Below are positions 54,501 through 64,000 of a stretch of DNA of 64,000 nucleotides, in pieces (within the stretch, counting starts at the first letter, position 1; each line of letters opens with the position of its first letter). This stretch comes from Hippasteria phrygiana. Lineage: Eukaryota; Echinodermata; Asteroidea; Valvatida; Goniasteridae. The notes beneath the pieces were generated by a model that saw nothing but the letters and a program-made list of their open reading frames with translations, did no database searches and was not told the origin of the DNA. The stretch is from the NCBI GenBank assembly GCA_037893225.1, contig JAZGUH010000451.1:2374001-2438000 (forward strand), in the 5' to 3' direction. Both the position numbers and the translations under genes were made by a program.

Positions 54501-56189
54501 TAATATTAAAGTTTTTGAACTTCAAAGTTTCTTAAAGCCATATCTCATCAACAGAACATGCTAAATTCAAAATTCTTTTTGTAATAGCTTTGTTAGCTCC
54601 TATATTCTTTCACATAAATGTGAAAAATGTGTGACGTCATCATGACGTCATCAAAAATATGCTTTTTTGAAACACATATAAGGGTAGGGACGATCGTCAT
54701 AAAAATTAGTGTGTAGGTAGATAGTGCTACTAGCATGTTAAATCCGAGGTGACGTCATGATGACGTCATCGGCTGATTTTCTATGATTATTTTAGTTCTA
54801 TCCCAAATCCCATAGACTTTGTACACGAATTTTGTACGGGACACTTTGGTCACTAAACAACATCAGATCTTAATCAGGCTTAACACAAACAGAGACCCTA
54901 AGCTGAAAATGTATGCCGAAACGTGACGTCATGATGACGTCATCACGTGTCATGTAACATGAACTTAAAGGTCAAGTATGGAGTACGAAATGTGAATCAT
55001 AAAATAATCTCAGATCTTAAACATAGCAAAGACATAGACCTTCTGATAATTTATGTTAAAGAAAAAAATAAAAAGGAAAAGCCATGCGTATGTTTACAAC
55101 AGACGCAAAATTTTCGGCTTTTCCGCTAGAGCAGCAAAGCCTTGGTTTTTGTTCTGTTCGCGCGATTGTGTAGTTTAGTACACTTTCGCCCAGGCATGAA
55201 CACAATCTACTTGAAAATTGTTCGTTTTGCCACATTCAGAACAAAGGGCCACGTCCAAGAACATCTCCAGGTTTTTTTTTGAATGAAATCGTTAGCTCAG
55301 AGGTCAAAAACACATGATTGCACAATACCCAGCTTCACACGGATATATAACTGGTGGGAGAGTAGGAGCTGGTTCGAAATTGACCGAGCCAAAACATGAC
55401 ACAACGGGTGGAAAATCATATTTTCCGCCTTAAAAAACCTTTCCAAATCACAAAAGCACGTGTCATTGGGATTCAGAGAAGTCTACTTTAGTGACAAAAA
55501 AGGCTTTTGGAATAATCAAATACTCCAGGAGCTAACATGAACACAATTAATACACAAATCCTAAACTACACAATACCCACTTTTTTGGTTTCTTCTTAAA
55601 CACGAATTTTGTCTACGGCACTTTAGTCACTACACAACATCAGATCTTATTCAAACTTAATACAAACATAGACCCTTATCTGAAATTGTGTGCCGAAAAG
55701 TGACATCATGATGACGTCATTATGTGTCACGTGATGTCATCTTAAAGGCGCATTTTTCAAGGCCCATATTAAGAGAACCGTAAGTCCAATTGCATTCAAA
55801 CCTGGTATGTTGCTAGACAAGTACGTTATAAATAAAAATTGAGGTGACGTCATAATGACGTCATCATATGATTTTTATAGTAATTTCAAAGTTTTAACAT
55901 TAAAGATTCTTAAAACCATATCTCATCAACAGAACATATGTTAAATTCAAAATTCTTTTTGTAATAGCTTTGTTAGCTCGTACATTCTTTTATATAAATG
56001 CGAAAAATTTCTGAAGTCATAATGACGTCATCAAAGGCATGATTTCTTGAAAGACATATAAGGGTAGACCATGTCTAATCGTCATGAAACTTGGTGGTTA
56101 GGTAGATTTGTCACTAGTTTACAAAATTCGAAATAACATCATAAAAACATATGGAAAAGCCCTATGTTCTTAAAAACATAGACCTCTAG
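51576..56189 (+). repeat. Satellite unit D (5-6 monomers of a divergent subfamily)
   Basis: Three hairpin copies (51576-51745), then monomer starts 51771, 52376, 52981, 53585, 54189 and 54794 (partial). Monomers two to six share private variants (for example ACAGGGACCC or ACAGAGACCC, TAGGGACGATCG, ATATGCTTTTTTG). The tail joins at about 54950 without the ACTCGAGATGGG segment present in A, B, C and E. It ends CTAG at 56186-56189. Confidence 0.83.
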
Positions 56190-59100
56190 TTTTTTCTTCT
56201 TCTTCTTTTAGTTCTGACCAAAATCCCATAGACTTTGTACACGAATTTTCTCCGCGGCACTTTAGGTCTTAAAAAACCTCAGATCTTAACCAAACTTACC
56301 TCAAACATAGACCCTAAGCTGAAATAGTATGTCGAAGAGTGACGTCATGATGACGTCATCACGTGTCACGTGACGTCATCTTAAAGGTGCGTTTTTCAAG
56401 GGCCCATATCTAGAGAACGGTAGGTCCGATTTCCTTCAAACCTGATATGTTGGTAGGCTAGCTCGTGTTATAGATGAAATTTGAGGTGACGTCAAGATGA
56501 CGTCATCATACGATTTTATAGTAATTTTTAAGTTTTTGAAATTCAAAGTTTCTTAAAGCCATATCTCATCAACAGAACATGCTAAATTCAAAATTCTTTT
56601 TGTAATAGCTTTGTTAGCTCCTATATTCTTTCACATACATTTGAAAAATGTGTGACGTCATCATGACGTCATCAAAAATGTGCATTTCTGAAACACACAT
56701 AAGGGTACGTCCGATCGTCATAAAAATTAGTGGGTAGGTAGATAGTGCTACTAGCATGTAAAATCCGAGGTGACGTCATGATGACGTCATCGGCTGATTT
56801 TCTGTGAATTGTTTAGTTCTATCCCAAATCCCATAGACTTTGTACACGAATTTTGTAAGTGGCACTTTGGTCACTAAACAACCTCGGATCTTAATCAGAC
56901 TTAACACAAACATAGACCCTCAGCTGAAAATGTAAGCCGAATCGTGACGTCATGATGACGTCATCACGTGTCATGTGACGTCATCTTAAATGTGCATTTT
57001 TCTAGGGCCTATATCTAGAGAACGGTAGGTCCGATTGCCTTCAAACCTGGTATGTTGGTATGGTAGCTCGTGTTATAGATGAAAATTAAGGTGACGTCAT
57101 GATGACGTCATCATACGATTTTACAGTAATATTACAGTTTTTGAACTTCAAAGTTTCTTAAAGCCATATCTCACCAACAGAACATGCTAAATTCAAAATT
57201 CTTTTTGTAATAGCTTTGTTAGCTCCTATATTCTTTCACATACATTTGAAAAATGTGTGACGTCATCATGACGTCATCAAAAATGTGCATTTCTGAAACA
57301 CACATAAGGGTACGTCCGATCGTCATAACAATTAGTGGGTAGGTAGATAGTGTCTACTAGCATGTAAAATCCGAGGTGACGTCATGATGACGTCATCGGC
57401 TGATTTTCTGTGAATGTTTTAGTTCTATCCCAAATCCCATAGACTTTGTACACGAATTTTGTAAGTGGCACTTTGGTCACTAAACAACCTCGGATCTTAA
57501 TCAGACTTAACACAAACATAGACCCTCAGCTGAAAATGTAAGCCGAAACGTGACGTCATGATGACGTCATCACGTGTCATGTGACGTCATCTTAAATGTG
57601 CATTTTTCTAGGGCCTATATCTAGAGAACGGTAGGTCCGATTGCCTTCAAACCTGGTATGTTGGTATGGTAGCTCGTGTTATAGATGAAAATTAAGGTGA
57701 CGTCATGATCACGTCATCATACGATTTACAGTAATATTAAAGTTTTTGAACTTCAAAGTTTCTTAAAGCCATATCTCACCAACAGAACATGCTAAATTCA
57801 AAATTCTTTTTGTAATAGCTTTGTTAGCTCCTATATTCTTTCACATACATTTGAAAAATGTGTGACGTCATCATGACGTCATCAAAAATGTGCATTTCTG
57901 AAACACACATAAGGGTACGTCCGATCGTCATAAAAATTAGCGGGTAGGTAGATAGTGCTAATAGCATGTAAAATCCGAGGTGACGTCATGATGACGTCAT
58001 CGGCTGATTTTCTGTGAATTTTTTAGTTCTATCCCAAATCCCATAGACTTTGTACACGAATTTTGTAAGTGGCACTTTGGTCACTAAACAACCTCGGATC
58101 TTAATCAGACTTAACACAAACATAGACCCTAAGCTGAAAATGTAAGCCGAAACGTGACGTCATGATGACGTCATCACGTGTCATGTGACGTCATCTTAAA
58201 TGTGCATTTTTCAAGAGCCTATATCTAGAGAACGGTAGGTCCGATTGCCTTCAAACCTGGTATGTTGGTATGGTAGCTCGTGTTATAGATGAAAATTAAG
58301 GTGACGTCATGATGACGTCATCATACGATTTTACAGTAATATTAAAGTTTTTCAACTTCAAAGTTTCTTAAAGCCATATCTCACCAACAGAACATGCTAA
58401 ATTCAAAATTCTTTTTGTAATAGCTTTGTTAGCTCCTATATTCTTTCACATACATTTGAAAAATGTGTGACGTCATCATGACGTCATCAAAAATGTGCAT
58501 TTCTGAAACACACATAAGGGTACGTCCGATCGTCATAAAAATTAGCGGGTAGGTAGATAGTGCTAATAGCATGTAAAATCCGAGGTGACGTCATGATGAC
58601 GTCATCGGCTGATTTTCTGTGAATTTTTTAGTTCTATCCCAAATCCCATAGACTTTGTACACGAATTTTGTAAGTGGCACTTTGGTCACTAAACAACCTC
58701 GGATCTTAATCAGACTTAACACAAACATAGACCCTAAGCTGAAAATGTAAGCCGAAACGTGACGTCATGATGACGTCATCACGTGTCATGTGACGTCATC
58801 TTAAATGTGCATTTTTCAAGAGCCTATATCTAGAGAACGGTAGGTCCGATTGCCTTCAAACCTGGTATGTTGGTATGGTAGCTCGTGTTATAGATGAAAA
58901 TTAAGGTGACGTCATGATGACGTCATCATACGATTTTACAGTAATATTAAAGTTTTTCAACTTCAAAGTTTCTTAAAGCCATATCTCACCAACAGAACAT
59001 GCTAAATTCAAAATTCTTTTTGTAATAGCTTTGTTAGCTCCTATATTCTTTCACATACATTTGAAAAATGTGTGACGTCATCATGACGTCATCAAAAATG

Positions 59101-60821
59101 TGCATTTCTGAAACACACATAAGGGTACGTCCGATCGTCATAAAAATTGGTGGGTAGGTAGATAGTGCCACTAGCATGCAAAATCCGAAGTGACGTCATG
59201 ATGACGTCATCGGCTGATTTTTTATGAATTTGTAAATGTTTCAAATTTCATTGTACTCTTAAAATTTTGCACTTCTTCAAATGCCATGAACTTCAAACTT
59301 GGCATATGCATTGACTATCTACTCGAGATGGGTGCCGAATCATGACGTCATGATGACGTCATCACATGTCACGTGACGTCATCTTAAATTTGCATTTTTG
59401 AAGGCCCTATATCTATTTATTTTCTGCTTCTTATTTTAGTTCTATCCCAAATCCCATAGACTTTGTGCATAGATTTTCTGATCGGCACTTTTGTCATCAA
59501 ACAACATCGAATCTTAGTCAGAGTTAGCATAGGTATAGACCCTGATGCAAAGTCGTGCCGCGAAGAGTGACGTCATAATGACGTCTTCGTGTGGCATGTA
59601 ACATGAACTTAAAGGTCAAGTTTGGAGTACGAAATGTTAATCATAAAATAATCTCAGATCTTAAACTTAGCAAAGACATAGACCTTCTGATACTTTATGT
59701 TAAATAAAAAAGAAAAAAAGGAAAAGCCATGCGTATGTTTACAACAGACGCACATTTTTTGGCGTTTCCGCTACAGCAGGAAAGCCTTTGTTTTTGTTCT
59801 GTTCGCGCGATTGTGTAGTTTAGTACACTTTCGCCCAGGCATGAACACAATCTACTTGAAAATTGTTCGTTTTGCCACATTCAGAACAAAGGGCCACGTC
59901 GAAGAACATCTGCAGGGGTTTTTTGGAGTGAAATCGTTAGCTAAGAGGTAACAAAATACGTGATTGCGCAATACCCAGCTTTACACGGATATATAGCTGG
60001 TGGGAGAGTAGTTGACCGAGCCAAAACGTGACACAACGTAAGAAAATCGTATTTTCCGCCTTAAAAAACCTTTCCAAATCACAAAAGCACGTGTCATTGG
60101 GATTCAGAGAAGTCTACTTTAGTAACAAAAAAAGGCTTTTGGAATAATCAAATACTCCAGAAGCTAACATGAACACAATTAATACAGAAATCCTAAACTA
60201 CACAATACCCACTATTTTGGTTTCTTCTTAAACACGAATTTTGTCTGCGGCACTTTGGTCACTAAACAACATCAGATCTTAAGCAAACTTAACCCAAACA
60301 TAGACCCTAATCTGAAATTGTGTGCCGAAGAGTGATGTCACGATGACGTCATTATGTGTTACGTGATGTCATCTTAAAGGCTCATTTTTCAAGGACCCAT
60401 ATCAAGAGAACCGTAAGTCCAATTGCATTCAAACCTGGTATGTTGGCTAAACAAGTACATGTTATAAATCAAAATTGAGGTGACGTCATAATGACGTCAT
60501 CATCTGATTTTTATGGTAATTTCAAAATTTTAACGTTAAAGATTCTTAAAACCACATCTCATCAACAGAACATGTTCAATTCAAAATTCCTTTTGTAATA
60601 GCTTTGTTAGCTCGTACATTCTTTTATATAAATGCGAAAAATTACTGAAGTCATAATGACGTCATTAAAGGCATGATTTCTTGAAAGACATATGTATAGA
60701 CCATGTCTAATCGTCACGAAACTTGGTGGTTAGGTAGATTTGTCACTAGTTTACAAAATTCGAAGTGACATCATAAAAACATATGGAAAAGCCCTATGTT
60801 CTTAAAAACATAGACCTCTAG
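56190..60821 (+). repeat. Satellite unit E (5 monomers plus tail)
   Basis: Monomer starts 56210, 56815, 57421, 58025 and 58630; tail monomer 59438. It begins after the CTAG of unit D with TTTTTTCTTCTTC and no hairpin copy. It ends CTAG at 60818-60821, followed by a (TTC)n tract. Confidence 0.85.
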
Positions 60822-60854
60822 TTTTTTCTTCTTCTTCTTCTTCTTCTTCTTCTT
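60822..60854 (+). repeat. (TTC)n microsatellite at the LINE 5' junction
   Basis: TTTTT followed by about nine TTC repeats. Unit heads elsewhere in the array have only two to five TTC repeats. The LINE 5' end follows at once. Confidence 0.85.
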
Positions 60855-61061
60855 GTTCGGACGTGTTTCGATCGAGCTCCGGAAAAGTAAGAATATCTAG
60901 CGTTTTAGACCGCGTATGGTCCTAGTTTTTATATTGTTGTATTCGGTTTTGTTTATAGGTCCTACTAGACCCTCCTCCTTTTGTCGGGTGTTATCATTTA
61001 AGAGTAATTTTACGTTCATTTTGCATTTCATTTCGTTGTTTTCTCGCTGTGGCTGGTCACC

Positions 61062-62714
61062 ATGACCAGTCAAGCGAACACATCTGTAAGGGCTCAGCCG
61101 AGCGTACCCTCGGCTGGCCCGAGCGTGCCCTCGGCTGGGCCTACTAAGCCCATTGTTGAGGGTAATGAGCCTTTCAGGAATGTTACCCGCAACAATGGCA
61201 TTTCATTCAAAGCGGCTGACAATGTCTCCGTTCAATCTTACATGGACGCCATTACAAAAATCCTGAATCCTAAAGAAATACTCTCCGCTTCCAGAATTTC
61301 CAATGGCCGCATTGCCATATACCTCAGCTCGAGAGAGGCGGTCGTCGATGCAGTTCAACAACAGGAACTCGCATACGACGGCTCCTTTCTCGAGCTGACT
61401 CCCCTTGTCCGACCCACCACCCGTCTTACACTTTCCAACGTGTACCCTGAAATCCCGAACGGAGTCATTGCAGCCAACCTATCGTCCTTTTGTAAGGTGG
61501 TGTCCCAAATCCGGCCCATTCCCCTTGGACTCAAGAGTAAAAGTCTAAATCACATAATGAGCTTCCGAAGGCAGGTTCAAATTCTTCTCAACCCAAACGT
61601 TACCCCTCCCGATCATATCAACTTCCACTATAACGGTACTAACTATCGAGTATTTCTATCCACGGAGTCGGTGCGCTGCTTCAATTGCGGCGAATTCGGC
61701 CACATAAGCAGAGCCTGCAAGAAGCAGAACCCCGCCCGCGGGGACGACGGTGCCAATGGCGACACAAACCCCCTCAACCCCCCACCCGTCTTCGTCAAAC
61801 CTAATTCCAAATCCGACCCTAAACACCCACCCAAACGATCCAAATCCGACCCGCCCGGCCCCGCCTCCCCTGCGCCTGCGGGGTCGGCGCGTCGGTCGGA
61901 AGTTCCGACCGCCGCGCCACCCCCACCCACGGGCGGGGTCCCTGAGGGGTCCCGGCCCTGGGCCGCAGCGTGCGCGCCCCCCAAGAGCTATGCTGGTCCT
62001 CGGCCATCATGGGGCTACGGCCGTTATTCGTCCGGCTCGCCCCGCGCGTCGGACTCGGCCGGCCCGAGCACGCTCGCTGCGGATGCAGCGCGCACCCCTG
62101 GCGGGGGCGGAGTCCGGGCTCCTCCTACCAATCCTCCCTCCAATTCCCCCGAAGTGCTGCCGATATGGGGCTCCCCCCCTCCCCCCTCCAGATCCTTCTC
62201 GGACGTTGTTGCTAAACGCAAACAGGTTTCCCCCACTCCTGTGAATGACTCCTCTAAACTCATTCCCCTTCATTCACCCTCTCCTCGCAGAAAACTGGCC
62301 AGGAAACAACCGAGCCCCATGTCGACAGCCTCTCCCACCCTCTCCCAAGCCCTCAACTCCCAGTCCTCCATCCCACCCACCCCCCTCGGTGGTTCCCAAA
62401 CACCCATGCCCTCGACTCCGGCGTCCACCGCGGGCGAGGCCGACACCGACTCCGTGAACTGGGAGGACACACAGACGGACGAAGACCTTCCGTCTAAAGT
62501 CTTCCCACTAACCAAAGGCCCACTATCTCAATCTGAACTCATTGATTTCCTGTCTTCGGTTAAAGCTAGAAAGAAGCCAGCCCAGATTGCCAGAAAATTC
62601 ACGGCAAACATTCCTGGGCTGGTTAGACAACTCAAACCCCTACGCAACCACCCCCTTCTGCAAAAACGCATGCAGCAGAGGATCTCCAAACTTCTCAATA
62701 CTTTAGATAAATAG
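61062..62714 (+). CDS. LINE ORF1 protein (nucleic-acid-binding, CCHC zinc knuckle)
   Basis: 550 codons. The ATG lies in a good context (CACCATGA). The N-terminus has a short tandem PSVPSAGP repeat. Residues about 45-200 form the conserved Tx1-type ORF1 region (RLTLSNVYPEIP, PLGLKSKSLNHIMSFRRQ). The knuckle is CFNCGEFGHISRAC with Cys206, Cys209, His214 and Cys219. Residues about 230-470 are Pro/Ser/Ala-rich, disordered and encoded by very GC-rich DNA. A basic C-terminus closes the protein. ORF1 proteins coat LINE RNA and act as nucleic-acid chaperones in the RNP. Confidence 0.88.
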   Translation: MTSQANTSVRAQPSVPSAGPSVPSAGPTKPIVEGNEPFRNVTRNNGISFKAADNVSVQSYMDAITKILNPKEILSASRISNGRIAIYLSSREAVVDAVQQQELAYDGSFLELTPLVRPTTRLTLSNVYPEIPNGVIAANLSSFCKVVSQIRPIPLGLKSKSLNHIMSFRRQVQILLNPNVTPPDHINFHYNGTNYRVFLSTESVRCFNCGEFGHISRACKKQNPARGDDGANGDTNPLNPPPVFVKPNSKSDPKHPPKRSKSDPPGPASPAPAGSARRSEVPTAAPPPPTGGVPEGSRPWAAACAPPKSYAGPRPSWGYGRYSSGSPRASDSAGPSTLAADAARTPGGGGVRAPPTNPPSNSPEVLPIWGSPPPPSRSFSDVVAKRKQVSPTPVNDSSKLIPLHSPSPRRKLARKQPSPMSTASPTLSQALNSQSSIPPTPLGGSQTPMPSTPASTAGEADTDSVNWEDTQTDEDLPSKVFPLTKGPLSQSELIDFLSSVKARKKPAQIARKFTANIPGLVRQLKPLRNHPLLQKRMQQRISKLLNTLDK

Positions 62715-62730
62715 TTCTTTTTTTTTCATT

Positions 62731-64000
62731 ATGGAATTATGTAGATTTGTGCCCATCCTAGCAATGACACTGTCACTGCTGACTCTCAACACCGCCGGCT
62801 GTTCCGCACCTATCCATAACAATTCCTTTCAAATATATATTGACCAAATTGCTTTTAACCCCGACATAGTTCTTTTGCAAGAAACTTATCATTTAAATGA
62901 AAACAGCCCTTGCTGGAACATGTGGTCCTACTCCCCTTTCTGTTCTCCCGGGCCCAAAGGCTCGGGAGTAACTACTCTTGTTAAAAATAGCAATAACGTC
63001 GAAGTTATTTCTTCTTCTACCATCTATGATGGACATATTATATATTCTAAAATTAAACTCAATAATATCATTTATCATATTTATAATACCCTTATTCCCC
63101 AATTTGATAAAAGTGCTTTACTTGCACTCAATAAATTACTTGACCACTGTTCCGGCTGCGGTGACGGTGTCATTGTGATCGGAGGTGATTTTAATTGTAC
63201 CGAAAACCCGGCTATTGATCGTCTGTGTATGCCGATCGAGCACAGACCCAAAGTTGCCATGGCTCTCAGGGACGCTGTCAATGCATTGTCTCTTTGTGAC
63301 GCCTGGCGCAGACTGAATCCCCTCGACCAAAAATTCACCTGGCTGAGGAATAATCCCGCTAAACTATGCGGGGTTTCCAAAGCCAGGTTGGATCGCTTTT
63401 ACGTGTCACCTAGTATTCTTTCTTCCATTTACTCCTGTTCTATTCTTCCGTGCTCCCTTTCAGACCACTGTGCAGTTACCTTAACAATTAAAATCCCTTC
63501 GCATACTCCGAGGAGCAGTGCCTATTGGCATTTCAACAACTCGCTCCTCGGAGATAACAACTACCGCGATATTATTATTCAATTCTGGATACAATGGAGA
63601 GAGGACAAGTGCAACTTTCCGAATCTCGCCGCTTGGTGGGATTTTGGAAAGTTGCACATTAAATCCCTTACCCAAATGTACAGCTCCAAATTAGCGAAAG
63701 AAAAACGGCACGCCCTTTTGGAAATAAACCGTAAAATCGATGAGATTCAGTCTGCGCCGGACTTAACACCCCAAACTAGAGCCACCCTTATTGAACAAAG
63801 AAACCATTTAAACTTTCTTTTTAAAACTGAAGCTCAGGGCGCACTTGTCAGATCTCGTTTTAAACATCTCAGCGAGACTGACTCGTGCTCTGCCTATTTC
63901 TTCAATCTGGAAAAATCAAATTCTCTATCTAAAAATATTTCTCACATCCGTCTTTCCTCTGGAGCTATTTCCGACAATCCTTCTGAAATTAAGACGCACG
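62731..64000 (+). CDS. LINE ORF2 protein, AP-like endonuclease domain (partial at window edge)
   Basis: 423 codons without a stop to the end of the window, beginning at an ATG 16 bp after ORF1. The endonuclease/exonuclease/phosphatase domain shows LTLNTAG (metal-site Asn), IVLLQET (catalytic Glu), VIGGDFNC (Asp and Asn), KARLDRFYVS and SLSDHCAV (Asp-His). This nuclease nicks target DNA to prime reverse transcription. The region after it (YFFNLEKSNSLSKNI) is the linker toward RT, which lies beyond the window. The frame looks intact. Confidence 0.9.
   Translation, partial: MELCRFVPILAMTLSLLTLNTAGCSAPIHNNSFQIYIDQIAFNPDIVLLQETYHLNENSPCWNMWSYSPFCSPGPKGSGVTTLVKNSNNVEVISSSTIYDGHIIYSKIKLNNIIYHIYNTLIPQFDKSALLALNKLLDHCSGCGDGVIVIGGDFNCTENPAIDRLCMPIEHRPKVAMALRDAVNALSLCDAWRRLNPLDQKFTWLRNNPAKLCGVSKARLDRFYVSPSILSSIYSCSILPCSLSDHCAVTLTIKIPSHTPRSSAYWHFNNSLLGDNNYRDIIIQFWIQWREDKCNFPNLAAWWDFGKLHIKSLTQMYSSKLAKEKRHALLEINRKIDEIQSAPDLTPQTRATLIEQRNHLNFLFKTEAQGALVRSRFKHLSETDSCSAYFFNLEKSNSLSKNISHIRLSSGAISDNPSEIKTH

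Larger units (their letters stand above)
40589..60821 (+). repeat. 20-kb higher-order satellite, five units of ~605-bp CRE-rich monomers
   Basis: Five head-to-tail units (A-E) start with a T/TTC-rich head and AGTTCTGACCAAAA. They continue with 2-5 monomers of about 605 bp, then a 1.5-kb tail with partly unique sequence ending AACATAGACCTCTAG. Monomer starts (AGTTCT) were located at 43640, 44245, 44850 and 45455, giving 605-bp steps. Each monomer has nine TGACGTCA octamers, the palindromic CREB/ATF site. I estimate about 200 in the array, against about one expected per 65 kb at random. No conserved protein is encoded. Such arrays can be collapsed or mis-joined in assemblies. Confidence 0.92.
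60855..64000 (+). mobile_element. Tx1-like non-LTR retrotransposon (LINE), 5' part
   Basis: A 5' UTR of about 207 bp (60855-61061), ORF1 (61062-62714) with a CCHC knuckle, a 16-bp gap, and ORF2 from 62731 with an AP-type endonuclease. It runs off the right edge before the RT domain. Both ORFs are open over all visible sequence, so this may be a full-length, recent copy. The ORF1 layout (LTLSNVYPEIPNGVIAANL, then SFRRQVQI, then CCHC) and the ORF2 segment SAYFFNLEKSNS are typical of the Tx1 clade. Confidence 0.85.

Noticed and set aside
40819..60821. CRISPR-like or rDNA/centromeric higher-order array
   Set aside because: Monomers of 605 bp without spacers and a eukaryotic context exclude CRISPR; no rRNA motifs seen. 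A centromeric role cannot be judged from sequence.
61643..62515. Several long open frames on both strands over LINE ORF1
   Set aside because: GC-rich proline-coding DNA lacks stops in all phases; only the 61062-62714 frame has the zinc knuckle and start context.

Overview
The window is eukaryotic, almost certainly from a metazoan. It holds no operons or ribosome-binding sites. Instead it holds BEL/Pao and Ty3/gypsy LTR retrotransposons, a Helentron-type rolling-circle transposon with animal-style accessory domains, a Tx1-like LINE, a tRNA-derived SINE, MITE and foldback elements, a THAP-domain relic and a 20-kb satellite. This mix fits an aquatic invertebrate (cephalochordate, hemichordate, echinoderm, cnidarian or mollusc), but sequence alone does not fix the species. 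I found no intact host gene. Layout: (1) 1-25281 is one decayed Helentron/Helitron read on the minus strand, running off the left edge and split into three pieces (20142-25281, 9661-11102, 1-2267). A BEL element (BEL-1, 2268-9660, minus strand, TSD ATCAT) and a Ty3/gypsy element (11103-20141, plus strand, TSD CTAT) sit inside its reading frame, and a 444-bp MITE sits inside the 3' LTR of the gypsy element. (2) 25282-27397 carries a SINE, a foldback palindrome and featureless sequence. (3) 27398-35234 is a second, very young BEL element (BEL-2) with LTRs that look identical, a 5-bp TSD and one frameshift in integrase. (4) 35235-40588 is mostly non-coding, with several short palindromes, G24/C21 homopolymers and a broken THAP domain between 19-bp inverted repeats. 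(5) 40589-60821 is a higher-order satellite: five large units, each made of about 605-bp monomers plus a 3' tail. Every monomer carries nine copies of the CREB/ATF octamer TGACGTCA, mostly as pairs 11 bp apart. (6) 60855-64000 is the 5' part of an apparently intact Tx1-like LINE whose 5' end abuts a (TTC)n tract. How the parts relate: the Helentron is the oldest layer, with many frameshifts and stops. The three LTR insertions are recent (about 0.5-0.6% LTR divergence for BEL-1 and gypsy, none seen for BEL-2). The most unusual items are the CRE-dense satellite, a third gypsy ORF encoding two C2H2 zinc fingers behind a plausible splice acceptor, the Helentron N-terminal half that combines a PHD-like finger, a C76-like cysteine protease and an OTU domain that has lost its catalytic loop, and the LINE targeting of (TTC)n. 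All statements come from reading the sequence by eye. Family names rest on recognised motifs, not on database searches.
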